Assembly (NCBI GenBank): GCA_037951105.1 | Contig: JBAMJV010007481.1 | Coordinates: forward strand, 1-64,000 | DNA: 64,000 bases | From: Echinarachnius parma | Taxonomy: Eukaryota > Echinodermata > Echinoidea > Clypeasteroida > Echinarachniidae | Reading direction: 5' to 3' | Part shown: positions 11,273 to 22,800 of the stretch, piece by piece | Layout of the letters: every line of letters starts with the position of its first letter | How positions within the stretch are numbered: position 1 is the stretch's first letter | The notes under the pieces: generated by a model | Database searches by the model: none | Told to the model about the DNA's origin: nothing | The model's input: only the letters and a program-made list of their open reading frames with translations | Translations under genes and position numbers: made by a program

Positions 11273-11794
11273 CACATGCTTTGAATTTCTTTATTTTGTT
11301 AGAAATGTTTACTCTGTTGTTTCTTTTTTTTCCAGCTATGCCACTGATAGCAGTTTCAATCCCCATTCAGAACCATTGCATTTCTATGACAGGAATTTCT
11401 CAGTAGAAAAAACACAAACACATTTATCCAAACCCTAATATTTAACCATCCAATCAATTTTGACATAAAAACTTTCAAAGGCCATTATCTTATTTTTCTG
11501 TCAACATAAAAATCTTGACATACATCGTAAAAGCTTATAAAAGCCAATATTTTATTTTCTGTCACCTTAAAAATCTGTCACATGACATAATAACCTGTTG
11601 GAACATTTGTATCACTTTTATCCTTCCAGTCACGAAGACAGACCAACAGAGGAAGTAATGTACATCCTCTGATAAATCAAACCACTTCCTGTTATACAGT
11701 GACAATAACTGTCACTCAAATTACTTCAAGTGATCCATTAACTTTTGTCATTTCAAACAAAAACCACTTGGAGCTCTTGTACCTTGTGGCTCTT

Positions 11795-11860
11795 GTGCCC
11801 CCCCCCCCCACCAAAAAAAAAGAAATCAGTCCTACACCACGCTACGTCACTGCTCTGAAT
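11795..11860 (-). repeat. Poly-C plus inverted GTGGCGTAGCGTGG-type repeat end
   Basis: A C run, an A run and then CACGCTACGTCACTG, the reverse complement of the motif near 638. This supports a dispersed repeat family that carries a homopolymer near this conserved end. Confidence 0.5.
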
Positions 11861-12036
11861 TATGCACTGCCATCACTTTATTCAAAATGGCACACACAAA
11901 TTGCCAATATTCCTTAAGTAATGAAGATTATGCGGTGAGACTTACTCAGGATGTACTGTATGAAATGTTAAACCTTACCATATAAATGAAACCATGCCAG
12001 TGTATTTTGATTTTTTTATAATGAATGCGAATCCCT

Positions 12037-12114
12037 TTAACCCGTTCACTACGAGATTCTGAAATCCCCATAGACTTTGTACATAGCCCACCCGGTTCCA
12101 GTAAACAACGGGTT
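12037..12114. repeat. Short palindromic MITE, family K
   Basis: An element of about 78 bp from TTAACCCGTTCACTACGAG to CCAGTAAACAACGGGTTA, with GACTTTGTACATAGCCCACC in the middle. The same element occurs at 45799-45875 (inverted), 60368-60447 and partly at 58257-58308. It is far too small to code. Confidence 0.75.
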
Positions 12115-12387
12115 ACTACCAAAGAGGGCATAGGTGGCCATGCTTGTAGCCAGAATCACCACATGGGTTATATCAAATGCGGTGTACAATGTCCTTGAAA
12201 TAAACATTCTTTGCCAATTGGTAATCGGAGAAAAAATATAAGTACCAAGGGAAGACTATACATTTGATGATTTTGTCCGTTGAGAAAGAGAAGGGCAGTC
12301 CGTCGCGTTTCATATTTTGGATATAAACATGTTTAAAAGTTGGGGAGCCCTGTTGAAAGCAAATGAAGCTCTCTTTTTGGTTGATGT

Positions 12388-12634
12388 GACTGGATATAGG
12401 GAATCCCTGCACTTGTCGGTAATTCATTTTGAAGAAATGGGTATTATTAGTTCACATTATGTATGTAAAAGACTTATTAGTAAAGTTGAAACAATCATAT
12501 CTTTGCCAAATATTGTCTGATGTTTTAGAAGAAGGCATCAAATGGAAGCTTGTGATGAGCACTTTCTCATGGCTTGAAAATCTAACTTTTTATTTTTAAC
12601 GACAAGCGCAGGGTTTTGCTATATTCAGTCACAA
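12388..12634. repeat. Foldback MITE, family Q, truncated at left
   Basis: CCCTGCACTTGTCGGTAATT at the left, and GGGTTTTGCTATATTCAGTC at the right. It is a diverged copy of 53475-53732. The outer TATGTGAC start is missing here. Confidence 0.65.
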
Positions 12635-13164
12635 ATATTTCAACAATTATCTGGAAATTTGGCATCACATAGCGGAAGCTCTGATCAAAAAGATGGTAAC
12701 TCAATCTAGCCCAAAACTGACTGTAACGCCCTTATCACTCTCACCTGACACATTGTACACCGAGTTTGTATTTCCTTCACTTAATTTCAGTCTCTGAATA
12801 AAAAAAGAACAAAAATTAAGAAAAAAAGGCCATTATATCTAAACAGTGAATGTCAAAATTCACCAACATAACCACAAAAGAATGATGCAATTTCCTTTGA
12901 TATTCTTACAAACATTGATTATAATTCAGAATAACTGTGGCATTTGGAGTACTCCCAGTGGTATTCGTTATAATCAAATTCAAATCTCATTTCAACAATT
13001 CAAAATATAGAGCCCCATCTCATCAGTTAACATGTCCTTACAATGACATTAAATGCAATATTTACACAGGATTCCCCAAAGCATTGCAAAAAGTCATCAC
13101 TTAATAACACACAGTACTTACATACATTTTTCAGAATTACACATTTAGAAAATTACATCTCATA

Positions 13165-13718
13165 TTAAAGTCATACCTGTAAAGTGTCCAAATCCACGAA
13201 AATTACTTGGAGCTTCCTCGTTTCTCTTCTACCGTGTTATTTAGCTTATGGTAAAAGAAGAATAAAATAGGGTTTGATTTTTTCAAATGTCCCTTTAGTA
13301 TGAAGATAATTATCATTTAAATCTTTTATTTCAATCACGTTGATTAACGCTTTTGATAAAAAGTACAATTGTCCTAGCTGAGAACGTCCGCTTGCAGCAC
13401 CCGTGAGAACATTCCGGAGATTGAACTTTGAGCCGAGCGAGTTCAAATTCCATGAATTCTGTACTACGTGTGTAAACATACACGGGTGCGAATATCTCAA
13501 ACGGATCATTCACTACTGCGACAAATGTATGGCAGACCATCAGTATTCGGTGATAAAATATGAACTCAATATTCGTTTTTTTCACTAGGTAAACAGTGTT
13601 CATTTTCTTTCAAACTTTCACAAATCTTTCAATTGTATTTTACAATGATATTGATATAGGATTGAAGTCTCAAATGTCATTTTGTGCAATATCTGACACT
13701 TTACAGGTATGATTTTAA
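13165..13718. repeat. TTAA MITE family C with about 190 bp of unrelated interior
   Basis: The ends TTAAAGTCATACCTGTAAAG and CTTTACAGGTATGATTTTAA match family C, inverted relative to 6920-7279. The copy is 554 bp against 360 bp. The extra sequence, about 13370-13570, has no counterpart in the other copy and is more GC-rich. It may be captured or newly inserted DNA. Confidence 0.7.
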
Positions 13719-14033
13719 TAATGTAAATTTATGTAGGCACAGGAAATAAAGAGAAATGAAAGCAAAATATGATAAAGGTTGGATAGTAGGTAACTTTATA
13801 TACTGTAAACGTTCTTATTTTCGCGCGATTAATATTTCGCACAAAAACACATTCGCATGTTTTTAATTTCATGGCCGATCGTAAGACCCTCATCAAAATG
13901 ATATTATTAAGTAAATGAAAATGAATAACATACAGTATAATGAAGACAAAGACAGAAATAGGCTTGTAAATAACTAAACAATCCAACATACAACAATTAT
14001 CTGAAATTAAAGTACATCTTACTATATGCTTAG

Positions 14034-14882
14034 TTAAAGTGATCCATTAACTTTTTATTTTTTCCCAAAAGTGATATTTAAAGGAACTACAGCGTCTAGA
14101 TGGCCTAATTTTCACAATTAGGCTCTCAATAAATAATTTTTCCTCAAGAATTTGGCAGTCATTTCCCATGAAATCAATCAATTTTTGGGTAATTAGTAAA
14201 TATCTAACTGTCCTGGGAACGCCCCTTTTAAATCGCCAAAATGTGACGTCATCTAAAGAACTTCACCCCATATTCTCTGTACACGACGCCTCTCTAAATT
14301 CTCTAGATGACGTAAACCGATGAATTGTCAATCACGCTGCTGATTTTGGACCCTAAATGTGGGCGGGGCGTAAACTGGCTGCTAAGTGAGATTTGGCATC
14401 AGAAAATTAAAATCACTACTGTGTTTATTTTCATGGAGTTTTTTTTTCGGCAGACCTAGTTTACAAGTCATCAACTATGGAATAAGTGCCAAAATACGTT
14501 GTATTCTTTAGTTCCTTTAAATCTTCAATCATATACCAATATCATTGTAAGATTCTTTAGAATTGTACATGAGGAATGTCTACCTAGTGAAAAGAGAGTA
14601 AAATAATGTCTGATTTTATCCCGTTAGTTCACGTGAAGTATCCAAATTTGGATACTATGGACAATTTAATCTCCACATTTGGATTCACTTGACTCTGGTC
14701 ACAAGCTTCTACAGATGCTTTAAAGTTCAATCTTAAATATTTCCATAATTAGGGAGACATTTTACAAATCAAAACCCATTTAATTCTTCTGTTTCCATAA
14801 GCCAAACAGCAAGGTACAAGAGAAGTGTGAAAGCTCAAAGTGATTTTCGTTAAATTTTCACAAAGTTAATGGATCACTTTAA
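14034..14882. repeat. TTAA MITE family D, interrupted by another MITE
   Basis: The ends are TTAAAGTGATCCATTAACTT and AGTTAATGGATCACTTTAA. Removal of the 443 bp element at 14078-14520 leaves about 404 bp that matches the copy at 7725-8996. No coding potential. Confidence 0.85.
14078..14520. repeat. TTAA MITE family E nested in family D
   Basis: Bounded by TTAAAGGAACTA and TAGTTCCTTTAA. It lies inside GTGATATTT...CTTCAAT, which is continuous in the family D copy at 7725 and in family C. Internal sequence includes two near copies of a TCTAGATGACGT-type stretch and no open frame of note. It is the younger of the two elements. Confidence 0.85.
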
Positions 14883-15152
14883 AACCGAACGAAAGAGTCT
14901 TGAAAATTCACTACAAATACCAGAAAACCAGAAAATCAAAATCATATCAATTATGAAGGTCATTCTACAACAACGCCATCATAAAATTCTTTGTAATAAT
15001 GAAATAATAGTTACGTAAGCATCCAATAACCATTGTCGGTCATGTGACAATTTGATTTACAAAACAATGGGGGAGGGGATGGATTTATCTTATAGTTCTA
15101 GCAATAAATGTATGCAGTAAATAACCCCCTCACATTTACATTTTACAATACA

Positions 15153-15402
15153 ATATGTGACCCCATCTATCAAAACCCTGCACTTGTCAGCAATTCATGT
15201 TTTGAAGAAATAGACACAATACATTCACATAATGTATGTCAAGTAATTATGTTAGTAAAATGGGAACAATTACTTCCTCGCCAAATATTGTCTGATTTTT
15301 TTTTAAGAGTAAGGCATCAAATGAGACCTTTCCAAAGGCTTAAAAATCTTCACCACACAATTGTTGCACCAAGTGCTTGGTTTTGCTGGAGCCGGTCACA
15401 TA
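15153..15402. repeat. Foldback MITE, family Q
   Basis: Starts TATGTGACCCCATCTATCAA and ends TTTTGCTGGAGCCGGTCACA TA. The interior (GCAATTCATGTTTTGAAGAA) matches 53475-53732. Confidence 0.75.
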
Positions 15403-15424
15403 ATGCAAGCCTCCTCACTAATTT

Positions 15425-15650
15425 GTTTTCTACTGGCCCTGTTCGGGCAAGTAAAATCATGACTTTTGAAAGTTTACTTGCCTGAACAGAAAATGTACCT
15501 GCCCACTTACTTCTAGATGAGATTTCACATAAGGAATTACATTATTCTCTGGTGTTTGACCAATAATTTAGTTGCCCGTTTGGGCAACCAAACAAGGCCA
15601 TTTATATTTGACTTGCCCCGGGCAATAGGGCAAGTGCTAGTGTCGAGCCC
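15425..15650. repeat. GGGCAAGT-rich dispersed repeat
   Basis: Repeated motifs GGGCAAGTAAAA, TTGCCCG, GGGCAACC and GGGCAAGTGCTAG, ending GTCGAGCCCTGTA. Related scraps with CACTTTGG...GCAAGT occur near 29450-29540. The boundaries are not defined. Confidence 0.4.
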
Positions 15651-15654
15651 TGTA

Positions 15655-16850
15655 TATTGTATACACAACTACAGAGTAAATAATCCATTGCTGATACTGA
15701 TAGGTAAAGCTGATCAGATTTCCTGCACAGCTAATTCTATTCTTGTTGGCTGGAAGCGCAGAGATTCAAACCCTGCAAATCAAGCAAAAGAGAGAAATAG
15801 AATGAAAAAGCTATAATTTAATATTTGTTTAACATTATTACACTCAAGGATACTGAATACAATATTTGTTTTAATTGAACTATGTGATTCTATTCTAAAT
15901 ATCTAATACTATTTATGTAAATAGGATTAAATCAATATTTCACTTCAACCTATCTAAGAATCAGAATTAAACACATGAACCAGATGTTAATAAACACCAA
16001 AGACTATTTGAGCGCAATAGCTACTGTAAGTATAAATCACTGGGTGAGAATGAGAAATTGGGTTTGGGGAAAATTATCGGAAATAACTTTATTGGCCAAA
16101 CTAATTAATTAGTATTGTTGAAATAGCATAAAAAGGGGCGTGTGTGGAAAAATCTGAACCTGAGTATTGTTAAATGCAGAAAAATAAGTTAAAACGTTTA
16201 TGAAAGCCGCTGACATTGAGCCTAAATTCACCGTCAGTTTTGCCCGTCTAGCTGGCCACATCTATATGCTCGTCCGTGCGATACGCTCGTGCGAAACCTG
16301 TGTGCCGCATTTGCCATAGGATTAGCACGCAGCGCACGAGGGTGCATATCATCATTCAACCGTCGGCGATATCAATTTACAGTAAATGAGTTTGATAATT
16401 TACCAAATATATCAATTAGTAGGCGGTTTCCAGGCCAAATTTTGTATCAATCCGTATTAGTAAAAACATATTCTTTCACATGATTGGTGGTAATAAGAGC
16501 GTTAATTTCATTTTTTGTGTGTGGGGCATTTCTCACTACTGGCATTTGCCTTTAACAGTGAAGTCTCCTTTTGTATGAGAGATAGAGTTGTTGGGGTGCC
16601 GGGGGTCATGCATGAATGTCGATGGTGTATTCTCCTTTTCTTTTCTAAAATGTTGCAACATTTTTCACTTTTTGACTTTGCCTCTACATTCAGGTGTACC
16701 GCACATTCAAAATTAAACAATCATTACAAATGGGGCATCAATGTAAAGGGGTATAAACAGGATTTCCAGTGATACCAAAATTATGTGGGGTAATAAAGGA
16801 ACAAGAAAGATATGAATGCTCAAACTTGAATTGCAGAACTTTTTAAAATG
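15655..16850. other. Intergenic, nothing recognisable
   Basis: AT-rich unique-looking sequence between the MITE field and the DRG1 3' end. No gene, RNA or clear repeat was seen. 16190-16350 is less AT-rich, with several CpG, but has no coding support. Confidence 0.5.
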
Positions 16851-16857
16851 GATTTAC

Positions 16858-19800
16858 TTACTTCTTAACAATCTGAATGACATCCTCGTCCAAGAGTAGA
16901 TGCTCTTTACCAACCTTCTGGGGGTTGTGCTTGACCGACGACCCCCACACGAGGGCGCTGTGAAGGAAACAAAATCCACATGATTAATTATTCATCAATT
17001 AAATTGCTGTACTCTACTGTACATGTAAAATGTGATAGAAAGCTTGATTCACAAACATTCTTAATTAACCACGGGACTAGTCCTGAATATAACCTTTAAT
17101 ACAGACAAACCTGTCTATAGCAGCCAACCTGCCTATAGTGACCACCAAGCATGTTCCCCATCAGAAGAAAACAATGTTATAGAACCTGTCTATAGAGGTC
17201 ACCTGTCTACAGTTGCCACTTATCTAGTTTTCCTTGGGTTGTCACCATACACAGTTTTGACTGTACTTGCCATTTAATGAAACACCAAAGTTTTTTTTTA
17301 ATACAGTTACAATGAAACCGGCTCTAGGGACCACTTGCTTATTTAAAGACCAATCAACTTGTATCCGTATAGCAGTTCACAAGTAAATGTACCCTGTGTA
17401 TATAGACCAGTCTGCCAACAAAGCACAACAAAGCAAAAGTTTTCCTTGATAGACACAGACCATGGACGTTTTTTTCCTTCTTTTTTCTTTCACTGCTGTA
17501 TCATGATAAAGTGAAAGAACTTTGAATGCATTCAATGACAGGTAGATAGTGATACGATAAGTCACAGAGACAGCAATAATTGGACAAAACTAATCAAATT
17601 AAAGGTAAACTTCACAGAAATTAATGGTTTATATGCAAATACCAATAGATAAAAAAAATTTAAAAAGATGTGATAGTTTAATCATATCTTAAAATCTACA
17701 TAATATATCCTGATATATAACATTCAGTAGAGTATCATTTAGCACATTAACTCCTCAAATCTATGGCGTGAACATAGAACATATCAAAGCGTTCTGTCTG
17801 TACTTACTATTTGAATTCCTTCATGATGGTCTTGTGCAGAGTGTTGGCAAACTCCTCCACCGATGACACTCCGTTCTTGAGGACAATGGGTGATTCATAG
17901 TCGGGCAGCTGACCCTTGGGCTTGGTGTATCTACACGGAAAAAAATAAAACAAATATTGTAGATAGCATTTAAAGGTGGTTTGGATTTGAAAATCAGCCT
18001 GGCGTGCCGCACATCTTGCAGACACAGTGTGTATTATGCACACTGGCTCACTGTTATTATGTGCTCACAGACGAGCCTAGTTCAAAATGGTGACATGTGC
18101 TGTAACATCCCTATCCTTTACAGCTTGAGCATGACTATGAGTTTTTGCAGAGATCTCATACACATTTTTGTTTAACAATGGGCACTTCATAGTCAGGCAG
18201 CTGGCTTTGTGTGTCTACATGGAAAAACAACAGTTTTGGGCGATCTACAAAGTACGAACGCAAATTATTGTCCAAAATTGACCCCCCCCCCCCCCCCCCT
18301 GTACACACTTTGTATGCATGTGGTTGAATGTAGTGTACGCATCAGCGTGAACCCCCCCCCCCCCCCCCTCCTCTTGTGCGTACATACTTTGTAGATGGCC
18401 CCTTTGTAGATACCCATTTACCATAAATAATCAAGTTTGACTATGGGTTCTTTCAGAGAAATCATACAAATCTTTGTTTAAATTCTTTGTGAAAGTTGAG
18501 ACGATGCATCCACCGCTGCTCCAGACCCAGGTGTATTAATAGGGAACCCAGTCAGAGGTGAAAGCAAGTTTATGTGGAGGATCTTCTCAATGCCCATGAG
18601 CCACATGGAAGGAATGCTCCCAAGGAAGTGGAAATGGTGTACACAATGTGTGTGGGTTGGAGCTGTATCCTATGACTGGAGTAATAATAGTGTACAGCGC
18701 TTAGAAATGATATTGTATCATATTAGGCGCGATATAAATCAAACCTATTATCATTAATATTAATTTTAAATTCTTATGTCTCGGTGTAATTGACTAGTGT
18801 GACAATGTAACCTGAACTTTATTGAAATCTATTGTTATGTTTAATTCATATTTAATCTAGGGATCATACCCATAAGTTTTGTATCAACACTTCTACTGAT
18901 CCCTCCACATTCATTGTTAATATGTGTTCCATAATTTTCTCTTGTATCTTTGTTGTTGTTTTTTTTCTTACTGTATATATCTCATGCTTTTCTTGTATTT
19001 TGTTTGATTGAATTGTGGAAATAAAGATTACAATTATACAGGGGAATTTGTATTGAATTTGATTTGTTTTTGTTAAACTCACATCCTGATGAGGCTGAGG
19101 TATTCCCAGATCTTCTCTAGTAGATCATCAAAGTTCCACTTGTGATGGGCCGAGATTGGCACGCAGTGGGGGATCTTGTAGATGATGTCCAGTTCCTGAA
19201 AATATTACAGAAATATTTTTAAATGATGAACATTGTGATTATATTTTTATTGGGATTCAAGCAGGATATAATTTGGGATCAGAAGCCCAATTTGAGATTT
19301 CCAGTTCCTGAAAATATTAGAGAAATATTTTTTAATGATGAACATTTTGATTATATTTTTTATTGGGATTCAAGCAGGATATAATTTGGGATGGGCCGAG
19401 ATTAACATGCATTGAAGGATCTTGTACATGATAAGAAGATCCTGAAAATTAGAAATTATAGTCTTATAGGAAGTCACCTAAATGAGCCAACTGTACAGTT
19501 GCAACAAAAACTCAAAATTACATCTGGAGATTTGATAAATCTTGTACTTAATTGAGTACATACATGTAGATACGGAGGATGAAAACTATATTTTTAAAAA
19601 TTATATCTACGTAAAATCAACAATGTATTATTTTAAAAAACTGCAAAACGGCCGGCGAGTACTTCACTCTTGGGACCACAATCACAAATCCAGATATATG
19701 TACCTGTAGATCAGTGTGGTAATCACCTCAATAGAGATTTGATCAATCTTGTTGAGAACATAGATGCAGGGGATGTGAACTCTTTTATCATCTATCATAG

Positions 19801-22800
19801 ATCTCTGTAAATTCACTAATTAAGAGTTAATGAAACCCTAAAATGGCCACCAAGTACTTCAATCTTGTGCCCACCACAACCAATCCTGAATTACAGATCA
19901 GTGTGGTACTCACCTCAATGGAGATTTGATCAATCTTGTTGAGTACATAGATGCAGGGGATGTGCACTCGGTTTCCCTCTATCACATCAATCAGGTCATC
20001 AACTGAGGAGTCAGCTCTGTAATCAAATAATGTAAGCAAAATAATAATTGTGCAATATAACTGAACATATATTGTTCATGATGGCATGGTAACAGATCTA
20101 TTTTTTTTTTCTTCAATGATTTAATTTGCTTACATAATCACTATCACAATGTCAAGCTTTGATCTTCATCTGCCCAACACAACCACCACCACAATGGACT
20201 ACCGACACTAACAGGAACACCATCACTGTAATAACCAGTGTTATGTCTGCATTATGTATCTTGTAGTATATCACCATCACCATCATCACCATCACCATCA
20301 CCATCATCATCATCACTATCACCACCACCATTATCATCAATTCATCACCATCACCATTATCATCAATTCATCATCATCACCAGACTGACTGAACACCAGT
20401 CGGATAGGTTAGAGTCAGCTCTGAGTGCATTGAACTTTACAGGAACACACACATTTGTGTTATTTTTATTTGGAGGATAGTGCGGTGGGAAACAGAATCA
20501 ACCATTCTGCCTCTTTGTGTGGGAGAAATACAAATGTGAGAGGTCTAAACCTCTTGGTGCTATGAGCTAGGCACCAAGGTTCTCATGTGACCTTTCTGAT
20601 TTAATCTTGCAAGATTAAAGGAAGGGATGAAAGACACTGAATGGTCTCTTCCCTGCTGGAATAATCTTGCTGTATGCAGTCCACAAAAAATGTGCCGCAC
20701 TATAAGAATTCATTATTATCATCACCATCTTCATCCTCATCATCGTCGTCATCACCGTTGTCGTTGTCATTGTCATCATCATAATCATCATCATCACCAT
20801 CAGCATCATTAACATCACCATTACAATAAGTATCATTTTCACCACCATCATCATCGTGATCAACATTATCATCGCCATCATTACCTGAGAGTGATGTCTG
20901 CATTGTGGATCTTGTACTCAGATAGAATGGTCTTGACCGTATCCAAGTCCAGAGTGGACTGGGTGCATGTCGACGTTAGATTGATTCCTCCCTTGTCTTT
21001 CCTCTTGTAACCGATGTTTGCCGGCGTCTTGTTCAACCTGAAAAGAAAAGCAATACAAAAAAAAGAAGAATTAAAAGATGAGTATGAAAAACTGACTATA
21101 AAACAAGAATACAAAATAATCTTTATTCATAACTTGAAGCAAGAGAAATTTTAGTTTTGTTATTGATTGTAACCAATAGTAACCAATGGTTGGTGGCGTC
21201 TTGTTCAACCTAAAGGGGAAAGCAGCAGAATAATTTAAACAAATACAAAAAAACAGTAGCTCCACCTATTTCTGTTAGCTCTCACAGCTCGCAGGGTTTG
21301 TGCATATAAACAAAAGGCGAAACATGAGCCAACAACTCCTGCCAACAAGGGGCAGAGCTTATTTGTTCCGGATTGAAGTAATATTTTAGCCTGAACAATT
21401 CAAAATCCTGGTTTCAAAAAATATAATGGCAGCCTCCATGCTGTACGCGATGAATGGGATTAGCCTGTACTGCAAGTGATTTTGAATGATACTCCTCCCT
21501 TTCTCACATGGTAAATGTAGGAGATATTTGCATACATGTAGAGATCATAATCAAAAGTAAATTGAAGGTGGGGAAACATCACTTTCAACATATCATTTTC
21601 CTGGCCATGACTGGCTACTAGCAAAATAATTTGTGCATGACTGGGCCACAAGGCAACAATTTTAATTTCTAATTTCTAGCCTATAAAAGTTCATATGACT
21701 TACCGTATACCGAATCCCTCCAGCTCGTGTTCAATCAGCTTTTTATGTTTGAGGGGCTTCAACACATCCAGCACTATGAGGATCAAACTGCAAGTTCTTG
21801 CAACTGTATGCAAAAGAAAAACATTGAAAGGCATGTCATAATGGAAAACGCAGAGGGAAATCATAAAGTACTAGTAGACCAGTATAATTTATACTGTGTG
21901 CGACAGAGTGGGTGACCATCAAATGGTGCAAAAATGCTAAGGGTGATATGACAACTTAATATCAACTTCAAAACCATGATTGTTATTGTGTAGCAATGCT
22001 TGCAGGCAGCACAACCTAATTCAAATAGACAAAGCTTGTAACGGTAATAAACCAACAAGTTAACAATGGACACACAGATATATGGGACAGTCACCGACAG
22101 TGTAAAATAAAAATGGGCAAAAAAAATGGGATCAAGTGCCTCAATAGCACATCAAAATCTAAACACTCAAGTTGGATAGTAATAGTACATAGTACATACA
22201 GATGATAAGGGTTGCAAAGAAGAATCCCAAATTCCTTTACCCAGAGAAATCCTTTTTTTTGGTGCTAATTCTTCATTTATATTGTATACATGTACTTCTG
22301 GTCAGTTTCCCTATGTTTGAAATAGTGTAAAATGGTGTAACATACAAACATATTTCTATATTTATGATCGATTACCTGCAATAACCTGCCTTCCTCTTCC
22401 TTTACCGTCCTTGGCTCCCTCAATGATACCTGGCAAATCTAAGAGCTGGTAGAAAGATGCAAGACAGAATGAGATATATATTAATCATTCAGCAATAATA
22501 TCCTTTACCGTCCTTGGCTCCCTCAATGATACCTGGCAAATCCAAGAGCTGGTAGAAAGATGCAAGACAGAATGAGATATATATTAATCATTCAGCAATA
22601 ATATCCTTTACCGTCCTTGGCTCCCTCAATGATACCTGGCAAATCCAAGAGCTGGTAGAAAGATGCAAGACAGAATGAGATATATATTAATCATTCAGCA
22701 ATAATATCCTTTACCGTCCTTGGCTCCCTCAATGATACCTGGTAAATCTAAGAGCTGACACAAAGATGCAAGACAGAATGAGATATATATTAATCATTCA

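Noticed and set aside
15108-15485. 125-codon open frame
   Set aside because: Runs through a family Q MITE and a neighbouring repeat; composition is not protein-like.
20238-20903. Open frames rich in His, Ser, Met or Asp
   Set aside because: Direct translations of CATCAC/CATCAT microsatellites in a DRG1 intron.
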